DNA of 7,834 nucleotides from Akkermansia sp. (lineage in GTDB: Bacteria > Verrucomicrobiota > Verrucomicrobiia > Verrucomicrobiales > Akkermansiaceae). Numbering within the stretch: position 1 is the stretch's first letter; each line of letters begins with the position of its first letter. Positions 1-6,279 of the stretch are shown here, piece by piece. The stretch covers positions 1 through 7,834 of the forward strand of contig JAIFNK010000158.1 of the NCBI GenBank assembly GCA_020047775.1. Reading direction: 5' to 3'. The translations under genes and the position numbers were made by a program. A model generated the notes under the pieces. That model ran no database searches. It saw nothing but the letters and a program-made list of their open reading frames with translations, and was not told the origin of the DNA.

Positions 1-119
1 TTGCGGCCGGTGGCTTCAGCAGCCTTGGAGCCGAGCAGGCCGATGCCGACGGCGGCGCCGATAGCGGCGAAGGCAACGTGCATGTTACCGGAGAGTTCGG
101 CAAGGATTGGAGTCAACAT
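1..119 (-). CDS. atpE: ATP synthase F0 subunit c, N-terminal part (cut by window edge)
   Basis: Subunit c forms the membrane ring that carries protons and turns the F1 rotor. The visible 39 codons begin MLTPILAELSGNMHVAFAAI and continue into the glycine-rich first transmembrane helix (G21, G25, G27, G30), then SKAAEATGR. This aligns well with the E. coli helix 1 stretch AAIGAAIGIGILGGK. The gene runs off the left edge, so the loop, helix 2 and the essential Asp/Glu are not seen. The helix 1 position that is Gln in sodium-binding c-rings appears to be Ile26 here, which suggests a proton-coupled enzyme; this is inference from alignment by eye. The start is the ATG at 119-117, 71 bp after the atpB stop, and has no Shine-Dalgarno sequence. 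Instead a purine/C-rich leader without G precedes it. The order atpB-atpE is the usual one for the operon. Confidence 0.93.
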   Translation of the reverse strand, partial: MLTPILAELSGNMHVAFAAIGAAVGIGLLGSKAAEATGR

Positions 120-121
120 GA

Positions 122-148
122 TATAGTGTGTTTGGTTGTTTGTTTTTC
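122..148 (-). promoter_or_regulatory. G-free A/C-rich leader before atpE (possible translation enhancer)
   Basis: Read on the minus strand, the bases just before the atpE start are rich in A and C and contain no G for nearly 30 nt (motif AAACAAACAACCAAACACAC). There is no GGAGG-like ribosome site. An unstructured A/C-rich leader should keep the start codon open. In E. coli the atpE initiation region also carries an A-rich enhancer (with the core AAACAAAC) that gives subunit c its high copy number. That this leader plays the same role is inference. Confidence 0.35.
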
Positions 149-190
149 CGATTCCCACGGTTGATTCCATGGTCGAATACGGGAAATCTT

Positions 191-1081
191 TTAGTGGGAA
201 TGCTCGCTGTCCTCGTCGTGATCGCCATGATCACAGATCAACTTCAGGAAGACCGCGGTGAGCAGCATGAAGACGAGGGCTTGGATCAAACCGACCAATA
301 GCTCGAGGAAATAGAATGGCAGCGGAGGCAGCCAGGCCAGGTATTTGCCGCCCATCAGCATCATGTTTTCCAGGATGTTCTCACCGGCGAAGATGTTTCC
401 ATAAAGACGGAAGGACAGGGCCACCGGACGGAAGAGGATCGAGATCACTTCAAGGATGCCGACGAAGCCGAACACGATGAGCATCATCAGGCTCATGATT
501 CCGGAAAACTTACCCTTGGGGGCGAAGATGTGGGAGAGAAAGCCCTTCATGCCGTTTTCCGTGATCGCCCAGTAGAACCACAGCAGGGCGAACGTGAAGG
601 CCATGGCGGCGGTCATGTTCAAATCCGCATTGCCACCACGGAGGAAGGGGCGGAACGTGTCGTGCGGATCCACGCCGGGCCCGCTCAACTGCCAGCCGAA
701 AGTGCCCACACCGGGAATCAGTCCGAACCAGTTGGTGAAAAGAATCATGATGAAAATCGTTCCGAAGAACCAGAACGTCCGTTTCACAAGATGCTTTCCG
801 AGGATGCCCTCCAGGAAGTTATACAAGCTCTCGACGAGCCACTCGACGAAGTTCTGCAAGCCACTCGGCACGGTGGTCATCTTGCGCGTCGCCATCTGGG
901 CCACCAGGATGATAAAGGCGGCGACGATCCAGACCATCACCATCGAGTTGGTCACGACGAAACCACCGACGCGAATGACCTCCTCCGCGTTCGCCGGAAG
1001 ATGGTCGTGGGTTTCCGATCCCGCGAAGGCAGAAATCAATCCGAAGAGCCAAATGATCAAGGTGGAGAAGAGAAAACGCAT
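191..1081 (-). CDS. atpB: ATP synthase F0 subunit a
   Basis: Subunit a is the membrane stator that forms the two proton half-channels against the c-ring. The 296-residue product has a signal-like hydrophobic N-terminus (residues 3-20), a helix at about 42-62, the NWFGLIPG motif at 117-124, helices at about 155-172 and 194-217, and the diagnostic SFRLYGNIFAGE at 223-234. Arg225 matches the essential E. coli Arg210, Asn229 matches Asn214 and Glu234 matches Glu219. Gln267 in LIQALVFMLL matches Gln252. The position of E. coli His245 is Glu260. The protein is about 25 residues longer than the E. coli one, owing to the N-terminal leader and a charged tail rich in His, Asp and Glu (284-296). The ATG at 1081 has a weak AGGT about 7 nt upstream. 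It appears to be the first atp gene here: no atpI-like frame is seen between it and the HU gene. Confidence 0.97.
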   Translation of the reverse strand: MRFLFSTLIIWLFGLISAFAGSETHDHLPANAEEVIRVGGFVVTNSMVMVWIVAAFIILVAQMATRKMTTVPSGLQNFVEWLVESLYNFLEGILGKHLVKRTFWFFGTIFIMILFTNWFGLIPGVGTFGWQLSGPGVDPHDTFRPFLRGGNADLNMTAAMAFTFALLWFYWAITENGMKGFLSHIFAPKGKFSGIMSLMMLIVFGFVGILEVISILFRPVALSFRLYGNIFAGENILENMMLMGGKYLAWLPPLPFYFLELLVGLIQALVFMLLTAVFLKLICDHGDHDEDSEHSH

Positions 1082-1113
1082 GCAAGAAACCTGCTGACGG
1101 CGGGCGCGGGGTC

Positions 1114-1141
1114 TTTAAAGGATCGCCGCCAACCTCAGCAA
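1114..1141 (-). promoter_or_regulatory. Weak candidate promoter for the atp operon
   Basis: On the minus strand a TTGCTG (1141-1136) and a TTTAAA (1119-1114) are separated by 16 nt, a loose match to sigma70-type boxes (3/6 and 4/6). Transcription would start near 1107, giving a leader of about 26 nt, with the Crp-like palindrome centred about 50 bp upstream of the start. The match is weak and the spacing argument is inference. Confidence 0.22.
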
Positions 1142-1148
1142 GTTCTAT

Positions 1149-1166
1149 TTGTGAAAAATTTCACAA
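1149..1166. promoter_or_regulatory. Crp/Fnr-type operator palindrome upstream of atpB
   Basis: The 18-bp sequence TTGTGAAAAATTTCACAA is a perfect inverted repeat of 8-bp half-sites around a 2-bp centre. It contains TGTGA-N6-TCACA, which is the consensus recognised by E. coli CRP and related Crp/Fnr-family regulators. It lies 68-85 bp before the atpB start and about 270 bp before the HU start, so the atp operon is the more likely target. The sequence match is direct; which regulator binds, and whether any does, is inference. Confidence 0.5.
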
Positions 1167-1432
1167 GCTCCCGGAAATTCCTTTGATGGCGGCGAATCCG
1201 CCCCAAGTGAGGCGATCTGCCGCCTGTCATTCATCCGCAGGGGGATGCAATTCCTGATATTCGAATCTCGTGAACAAATCGACATCCCGCACGATCCATC
1301 AGATCCGGTGAAGCCGGGCGCCAAACACTAAAAACATCGTAATAGTCAAGCGGCCAATGCAAAAAAATCCCTTTATTTTCAGCAGATTTTCTCTTGCCAA
1401 GGCCCGGCGCCGTTCGCACAAACGTGGTTGTC

Positions 1433-1708
1433 ATGAATAAATCTGAATTGATCGAAGCCATCCAAGCCGCCCTCGGTAAGGACGCCACCAAGCGTTCCGC
1501 CGACGAAGCCCTCGAAGCCGTCCTGTCCTCCATCGCCAAAGGTGTGAAAAAGGATAAAAAGGTCCAAATTATTGGATTCGGAACCTTCGAGGTGAAAAAG
1601 CGCGCGGCGCGTCAGGGTCGCAATCCGAAGACCGGAGAAGCCATGAAAATCGCTGCCTCCAAGTCGGTTGGTTTCAAGCCTTCCTCCGTCCTCAAGGGCA
1701 GCCTTTGA
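1433..1708 (+). CDS. HU/IHF-family DNA-binding protein
   Basis: This 91-residue protein is a small histone-like dimer that bends and compacts DNA in the nucleoid. The length is typical of HU (about 90). It begins MNKSELIEAIQAALG, the usual N-terminal helix. It carries the family signature from IIGFGTFEV (46-54) through RAARQGRNPKTGE (57-69), with Pro65 at the tip of the beta-arm that intercalates between bases, and ends in FKPSSVLKG. I chose the ATG at 1433 because homology begins exactly there; an in-frame TTG at 1394 would add 13 residues with no counterpart in HU. No Shine-Dalgarno sequence precedes the ATG. The gene stands alone, divergent from atpB, and ends in its own terminator. HU and IHF subunits are hard to separate by eye. 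The lone gene and generic sequence favour HU. Confidence 0.95.
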   Translation: MNKSELIEAIQAALGKDATKRSADEALEAVLSSIAKGVKKDKKVQIIGFGTFEVKKRAARQGRNPKTGEAMKIAASKSVGFKPSSVLKGSL

Positions 1709-1761
1709 AATCCAAGGATGCTTCGGCAGACTTGCATCCCTCAACGAAAAACCAATAAGAC

Positions 1762-1791
1762 CCCGGTCCGTCAGACCGGGTTTTTTTTTTT
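1762..1791 (+). terminator. Intrinsic terminator of the HU gene
   Basis: CCCGGTC (1762-1768) pairs with GACCGGG (1774-1780) around a 5-nt loop, followed directly by eleven T residues (1781-1791). It lies 53 bp after the HU stop codon. The T-tract is on one side only, so it should stop plus-strand transcription and separate HU from the downstream cluster. Confidence 0.93.
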
Positions 1792-1878
1792 GGGAATGGG
1801 TCCGAGGGACTGCGCGTCCCCGAAGGTTCTGTGGACAGACTCGTGTTCTTCAACTAAGCCGTGCCCGCCAGCAGCGCC

Positions 1879-2556
1879 ATGAAACCAAGAATCACCCTCG
1901 CAGAAACCCAGCTCGCGGACGGAAACGTCCTTTCCCTCCAGGAGCACGACGGCCGCAAATCCCTGCTCGTCCATGGCCAGCAAATCTGCGGCCCCGCCAC
2001 CCGCGCTGCCGAGGAGGAGCTCGCCCGCCTGGCCTGCGCCCCGTTCCGGCCCGCCCGCCAGCCGCAGATCTGGTTCGCCGGACTCGGCCTTGGCCACGCC
2101 ATCGCCGCCGTGGCGAGGGAACTGCCTCAGAAACGCGCCACCTTTTTCGTCGCCGAGCCGCTCGCCGCCATTGCCGACTGGCACCGCGCCCATATTCCGG
2201 ACAGTCCGCTGCTCACGGATCCCCGGGTTACCTTGGAAAACGACTGCGGCCCGCAAGCACTGATCCGCCATGCCGGACTGCTCCACGCCATCCTCGTCCA
2301 TCTTGATGCCTCGCCCACCGGCCCGCGTAACCGGACGTGGATCGATGAGCGCCGCTGGGTTTCCGCCGCGTTCGAAGCCCTGCAAGCGGGCGGTCTGCTC
2401 GCCATCGCCGGTTCACGCCACGTCGCCAATCTCACCCGCCGCCTGCAAGGCTCAGGCTTCGAAGTGGCGGAATTCACCGTCCCGTCCTCGCCGAACGCGA
2501 AACGCCCGCGCTTCCTGCCCATCTGGCTCGCCCGGAAAGGCAAAGCTGCGGATTGA
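1879..2556 (+). CDS. Spermidine-synthase-like / class I SAM-methyltransferase-fold protein
   Basis: The 225-residue protein matches, by eye, the spermidine-synthase-like group of Rossmann-fold proteins. A short N-terminal beta region (residues 5-40) is followed by EEELARLACAPF (45-56), the cofactor-binding glycine loop GLGLGHA (68-74), and the acidic end of strand 2 in VAEPL (91-95). HAILVHLDASPTG (136-148) fills the place of the usual ILLDVDNGP motif, then come WVSAAFEALQAGGLLAIAG (160-178) and a closing LPIWLAR (213-219). In relatives the first Asp of the DVD motif is expected where His141 stands here; only Asp143 remains. Polyamine synthesis is therefore doubtful, and the true substrate is unknown. 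An in-frame GTG at 1861 could add six residues. I prefer the ATG. Neither has a ribosome site. A TGGACA at 1832-1837 could be a -35 box, but its -10 partner is poor. The next gene begins 37 bp downstream on the same strand. Confidence 0.82.
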   Translation: MKPRITLAETQLADGNVLSLQEHDGRKSLLVHGQQICGPATRAAEEELARLACAPFRPARQPQIWFAGLGLGHAIAAVARELPQKRATFFVAEPLAAIADWHRAHIPDSPLLTDPRVTLENDCGPQALIRHAGLLHAILVHLDASPTGPRNRTWIDERRWVSAAFEALQAGGLLAIAGSRHVANLTRRLQGSGFEVAEFTVPSSPNAKRPRFLPIWLARKGKAAD

Positions 2557-2593
2557 TCTTTGCCCGGCGGCGTGTTTCGATCCGCTTCCTTTC

Positions 2594-4006
2594 ATGTCCC
2601 GCCTCACCCCTTTTCACATCATTCCCGCATTGATAGCAGCCGCTTCCCACGCCGGTGAGGTCACTGTTGAACTCAGGCCTTTTTCGATTGAGAAGTCATT
2701 CACCGCCGCCGCCTTGCCGGGTGGCGACTGCGTGCTTCTGAAAATCGAGCCGAAAGTCTGGACCGACTTCAAAATCTCCGAGATCGCCGCCCACGCCTCG
2801 AAGGCCGCCAAGGGCGACGTCCTGGTCCGCTTCGATGCCGAGGACATCGACCGGAAAATCGAGGACACCCGCCGCGAGCTCGCCGCGGGTGCGCTCACCC
2901 TCGCCCAGGCCGAGCTGGACTTGAAGATCCTGCAGGAAATCGCCCCTAACAAACTGGAAGGCCTTCGCCGCGCGGCGGAAATCGCCAAGGAGGAAAACAC
3001 CTATTTCACCCAGGTCCGGCGCAAGGCCAGCGGGGATTCCGCGGCCCAGGCGCTCAAACGCAGCGAGCAGATTCTCTCGAACCAGCGCGAAGAGCTCAAG
3101 CAGCTCTCCAAGATGTATGAGGCGGACGACATCACCGAGAATACCGAGGAAATCATCCTCGTGCGCCAGCAGGACGCCGTCGCCGCCGCGGAATTCGCCC
3201 TGAGGATGGAAGTCCTCGACCACAAACGGACGTTGGAAGTCATGCTGCCGCGCGAAGCGAAAACCCTTGCCGACAGCGAGCGCGACACCGCCATCAACTT
3301 CAAAAAGGCCGAGGCCGAAATCCCGCGCTCCGTAGAACTGGGCAAGATCGCTCTCGATGCGCTGAAGACCGCCCGGCAGCGCTCACAGGAGCAGCTTGCC
3401 GAGCTGGAATCCGACCGCGCGCTGTTCGAGTTCAAGGCCGCTTCCGACGGTGTTTTCTATCACGGTCCCATCGAAAACGGGCGCTGGACCACGGGAGAAC
3501 TGGTCAAGGGGCTGGTGCAACACGGCAAGCCGCCGGCGAATGCCGCCTTCGCGACTTTTGTCCCCGGAGCCGCCAAGTTGGTGTTCGTTGCGTTCCTCGA
3601 TGAGGCGACCGCCCGCTCGCTGAAGGTGGATCTGGCCGGCACGGCCACTTTCGCCGGCCGGGAGGAGTTGGAAATTCCGGTCAAGCTGCTCGCCCTCGCT
3701 ACCGCCCCGAACACCGGCGGCACCTACCGCGCGGACCTCGCGGCCACCTGGCCCAAGGAGTTCGCCCCGGTCACCGGAGCCACCGCGCAGATCCGCCTGA
3801 TTTCCTATCAGAAGCCGGCCTCGGTCGTCATTCCCGCCAAGGCTCTTGAATTCGGAGCCAACGGCTGGACGGTGGAGGTGAAACTCGCCGACGGGAAAAC
3901 CGAAAGCCGCGCCGTCAAGCGCGGCCGGATTTCCAACGACGAAACGGAAATTCTCAGCGGCTTGGAGGCGGGCCAGGTGATCGTCGTTCCCTCTGACAAG
4001 ACTTAA
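2594..4006 (+). CDS. Periplasmic membrane-fusion protein (HlyD/RND adaptor type)
   Basis: This 470-residue protein has the architecture of an adaptor subunit that links an inner-membrane pump to the outer envelope. An N-terminal signal peptide (residues 1-20, ending ASHA before GEVTV) has no lipobox Cys. A first half-lipoyl segment ends in KGDVLVRFD (73-81). A long helical hairpin rich in Glu, Lys, Arg and Ala follows (about 82-275), then a second half-lipoyl segment at about 278-312 (FEFKAASDGVFYHGPI). A beta-barrel (about 315-400) and a membrane-proximal domain (about 404-467, with PASVVIPAKAL and ETEILSGLEAGQVIVVP) complete it. The frame is open upstream, but only the ATG at 2594 gives the signal peptide at the N-terminus. 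No Shine-Dalgarno is seen. The toroid gene begins 6 bp after the stop. No permease or ATPase is encoded nearby, so the partner must be elsewhere or the protein has another role. Confidence 0.85.
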   Translation: MSRLTPFHIIPALIAAASHAGEVTVELRPFSIEKSFTAAALPGGDCVLLKIEPKVWTDFKISEIAAHASKAAKGDVLVRFDAEDIDRKIEDTRRELAAGALTLAQAELDLKILQEIAPNKLEGLRRAAEIAKEENTYFTQVRRKASGDSAAQALKRSEQILSNQREELKQLSKMYEADDITENTEEIILVRQQDAVAAAEFALRMEVLDHKRTLEVMLPREAKTLADSERDTAINFKKAEAEIPRSVELGKIALDALKTARQRSQEQLAELESDRALFEFKAASDGVFYHGPIENGRWTTGELVKGLVQHGKPPANAAFATFVPGAAKLVFVAFLDEATARSLKVDLAGTATFAGREELEIPVKLLALATAPNTGGTYRADLAATWPKEFAPVTGATAQIRLISYQKPASVVIPAKALEFGANGWTVEVKLADGKTESRAVKRGRISNDETEILSGLEAGQVIVVPSDKT

Positions 4007-4012
4007 ACTTTC

Positions 4013-5197
<1,185 letters not shown>

Positions 5198-5202
5198 CCG
5201 CC

Positions 5203-5571
5203 ATGCCGCTTTCCCGCGAACTTGTCGAACGTCGCGCGATCAAGGCGGGCTTGAAGGCCTCCAAGAAGCGCCACCACGTCGTTTCCGGGCAGGAGCTTCT
5301 TTCGCTGCGCGTGCAGACGATGTCGGGCTGGTTGAGGATCGCGCTGGTGATGTTAGGTATTTGCCTGTTGGCGTCCGGATGGTTCGGCTGGCCGTCGGAA
5401 TCCAACATGGTGCAAGGCCTTGAGGCGGTCGCCGGGATTTTCGCGATTCTCTTCGGCTCGTTCGGCGTCCGCCGCACGCTCTCGCACATCGTTGACTCCG
5501 TCGATGCCGTGGATCTGGTCGGCAGCGTGCTGGAGGCGGTGGCCGATGCGGTTTCGAATATCGGTCTCTGA
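5203..5571 (+). CDS. Small two-helix membrane protein of unknown function
   Basis: I do not recognise this 122-residue protein. A basic N-terminal tail (residues 5-36, with RELVERRAIKAGLKASKKRHH) precedes a first transmembrane segment at about 43-63 (WLRIALVMLGICLLASGWFGW) and a second at about 72-88, followed by RR at 90-91. The positive flanks place both the N- and C-terminal ends in the cytoplasm by the positive-inside rule. The last 30 residues are an amphipathic, acidic and Val-rich stretch (HIVDSVDAVDLVGSVLEAV) that may pack on a membrane or a partner. The ATG at 5203 is 5 bp after the toroid stop, so co-translation with it is likely; the frame is open upstream only because it overlaps the toroid gene. 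Genomic context ties it to the envelope cluster but does not give a function. Confidence 0.75.
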   Translation: MPLSRELVERRAIKAGLKASKKRHHVVSGQELLSLRVQTMSGWLRIALVMLGICLLASGWFGWPSESNMVQGLEAVAGIFAILFGSFGVRRTLSHIVDSVDAVDLVGSVLEAVADAVSNIGL

Positions 5572-5606
5572 GCGATAAGTGCCCGGTATTCTCACTCTCA
5601 TTCCCG

Positions 5607-5741
5607 ATGCGATACCTTGTTATTCTAGCAGCCTCTCTCTTCATCTTCGCGGATCCACTTCCCGCATCCGCAGCGCTCGTCGTTGAAAATGCCGGAGCTT
5701 GTGATCAACAAGAAAATAGAACCACGGATGGACGCGGATGA
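5607..5741 (+). pseudogene. 5' remnant of a secreted-protein gene, interrupted by a repeat
   Basis: An ATG at 5607, 35 bp after the preceding stop, opens a 44-codon frame. It begins MRYLVILAASLFIFADPLPA and continues SAALVVENAGACDQQ, a plausible signal peptide with a cut after ASA (residues 20-22). From about codon 36 the coding sequence passes into the left arm of the inverted repeat at 5719 and stops at the TGA (5739-5741) inside it. The simplest reading is that a fourth or later gene of the cluster was truncated by insertion or decay, and no 3' part is found downstream. It could also be a chance frame or a genuine short secreted peptide, and no ribosome site supports it. Confidence 0.35.
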
Positions 5742-5851
5742 ACGCTGATAATAAGGGAATTCCGCAGATTGCTCGCCTCATCGATTTGATGATCCTCCTG
5801 ATCGCCACAACTTCTTGAAAATCTGTGTCTATCAGCGTCCATCCGTGGTTC
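5719..5851. repeat. Foldback repeat with 17-bp perfect inverted ends
   Basis: The 17-mer GAACCACGGATGGACGC at 5719-5735 recurs inverted at 5835-5851, with about 99 bp between. The purine-rich flanks (AAGAAAATA on the left, its pyrimidine-rich complement on the right) extend the similarity imperfectly. The left arm contains a 10-bp tandem repeat, GGATGGACGC then GGATGAACGC (5726-5745), followed by TGATA, while the right arm has GCTGATAGACACAGAT on the minus strand. No transposase is encoded in it. In style it resembles the dispersed accacggatg-type intergenic repeats I associate with Verrucomicrobiota genomes, but I cannot confirm copy number from one window. Confidence 0.7.
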
Positions 5852-5893
5852 CAATTCTCTTTCTTTATGGATTGGGAGACGGACGCGTCTTTT

Positions 5894-6136
5894 ACACCAA
5901 CGGTGTTCCGCCCTCCAGCCCAAGGTTGCCGGTGACGGCTACCTTGGGAACCGGATTCCCAATCTTCCGAACTCCAACGGAGTTCCGGCCTGTGCGGACA
6001 GCGGGCAGTCCGCCTACTTGCCTCACTCGCCGGGGCCGGAACCACGTTGTGGTTCAATCCGGTGATCCGGGTTTCCCAGGGTAGGCATTCGTTCCTCACG
6101 CCAACCCTGGGCTGGAGGGCGAAACACCGTTGGTGT
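5894..6136. repeat. Inverted dimer of a ~100-nt three-hairpin unit
   Basis: The outer 35 bp (5894-5928) are repeated inverted at 6102-6136 with only two mismatches, and the similarity continues inward to about 5990 and 6034. Each half holds three local stems. They are ACACC-AAC-GGTGT (5894-5906; inverted copy 6124-6136), CCCAAGGT with ACCTTGGG (5919-5926 and 5941-5948; inverted copy CCCAGGGT with ACCCTGGG, 6075-6082 and 6104-6111), and GAACTCC-AAC-GGAGTTC (5969-5985; inverted copy 6039-6055, GAACCAC-GTT-GTGGTTC). The halves differ at paired positions in a compensated way. A central stem GCGGAC/GTCCGC (5994-5999 and 6008-6013) joins them. There is no coding content that I trust. The layout recalls REP doublets (REPINs) moved by RAYT transposases, but the unit is larger than a usual REP. 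Confidence 0.8.
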
Positions 6137-6147
6137 TGATAACTCCA

Positions 6148-6206
6148 GGCCAATCCTTAAAGGCATTGGCCTTCAGGCGGTCTTCCGCTCCCAAGACCGC
6201 ATGAAG
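6148..6206. repeat. Two adjacent long hairpins
   Basis: The first is GGCCAATCCTT (6148-6158) pairing with AAGG (6160-6163) and ATTGGCC (6165-6171) around a one-base centre, with C6164 bulged. The second is CTTCA (6171-6175) plus GCGGTCTT (6177-6184) pairing with AAGACCGC (6193-6200) plus TGAAG (6202-6206) around an 8-nt loop. They abut the dimer at 5894-6136 and precede the shared terminator. They may belong to the same repeat family or be a separate one. Confidence 0.6.
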
Positions 6207-6225
6207 GCGGGACTACGTACGAAGA

Positions 6226-6253
6226 AAAGCCCGGCGGTGAGGCCGGGCTTTTT
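6226..6253. terminator. Bidirectional intrinsic terminator between convergent genes
   Basis: AAAGCCCGGC (6226-6235) pairs with GCCGGGCTTT (6242-6251) around a 6-nt loop. The plus strand continues with T residues to 6253, and the minus strand reads TTTT followed by CTTC. It lies 27 bp past the stop codon of the minus-strand SNF2 gene and can serve transcripts from both sides. Confidence 0.88.
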
Positions 6254-6279
6254 GGTGAAGACTTGGATAGTCGCCGGGC

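Larger units (their letters stand above)
1082..1432. other. Divergent control region between atpB and the HU gene
   Basis: These 351 bases hold no convincing gene; the short frames crossing them are antisense to the HU gene or lack any recognisable start and composition. The half nearer atpB carries a perfect palindrome (1149-1166) and a weak promoter-like pair. The half nearer HU becomes A+T-rich from about 1321 to 1395, as expected for a promoter, but I cannot pick convincing -35 and -10 boxes there. Small hairpins occur at 1188-1202 (GGCGG/CCGCC) and 1232-1247 (CATCC/GGATG). Confidence 0.6.
5572..6279. other. Gene-poor, repeat-filled region between convergent genes
   Basis: These 708 bases separate the end of the plus-strand cluster from the end of the minus-strand SNF2 gene. 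Apart from the 44-codon remnant they hold foldback repeats and a terminator. A minor hairpin AGACG/CGTCT followed by TTTT (5877-5893) might act as a weak plus-strand terminator. A 170-codon minus-strand frame (5641-6153) spans the repeats and is rejected as a gene because its sequence is just the translated inverted arms. Confidence 0.7.

Noticed and set aside
1344..1349. TTGACT on the minus strand as a -35 box for the atp operon
   Set aside because: No -10-like hexamer lies 16-18 nt downstream; the nearest candidate is at 13 nt, and the site is about 265 bp from atpB.
1806..1820. GGGAC/GTCCC hairpin after the HU terminator as a second terminator or regulatory element
   Set aside because: It has only five pairs, has no T-tract and could easily arise by chance.
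1771..2385. Minus-strand frame of 204 codons opposite the spermidine-synthase-like gene
   Set aside because: It runs through the HU terminator and is antisense to a gene with clear motifs.
5641..6153. A 170-codon minus-strand open frame in the repeat region
   Set aside because: It is made of both arms of two inverted repeats read through, has no ribosome site or recognisable domain, and shows no coding-like composition.
5719..6206. CRISPR array
   Set aside because: The repeats are inverted, not regularly spaced direct repeats, and there are no uniform spacers or cas genes.
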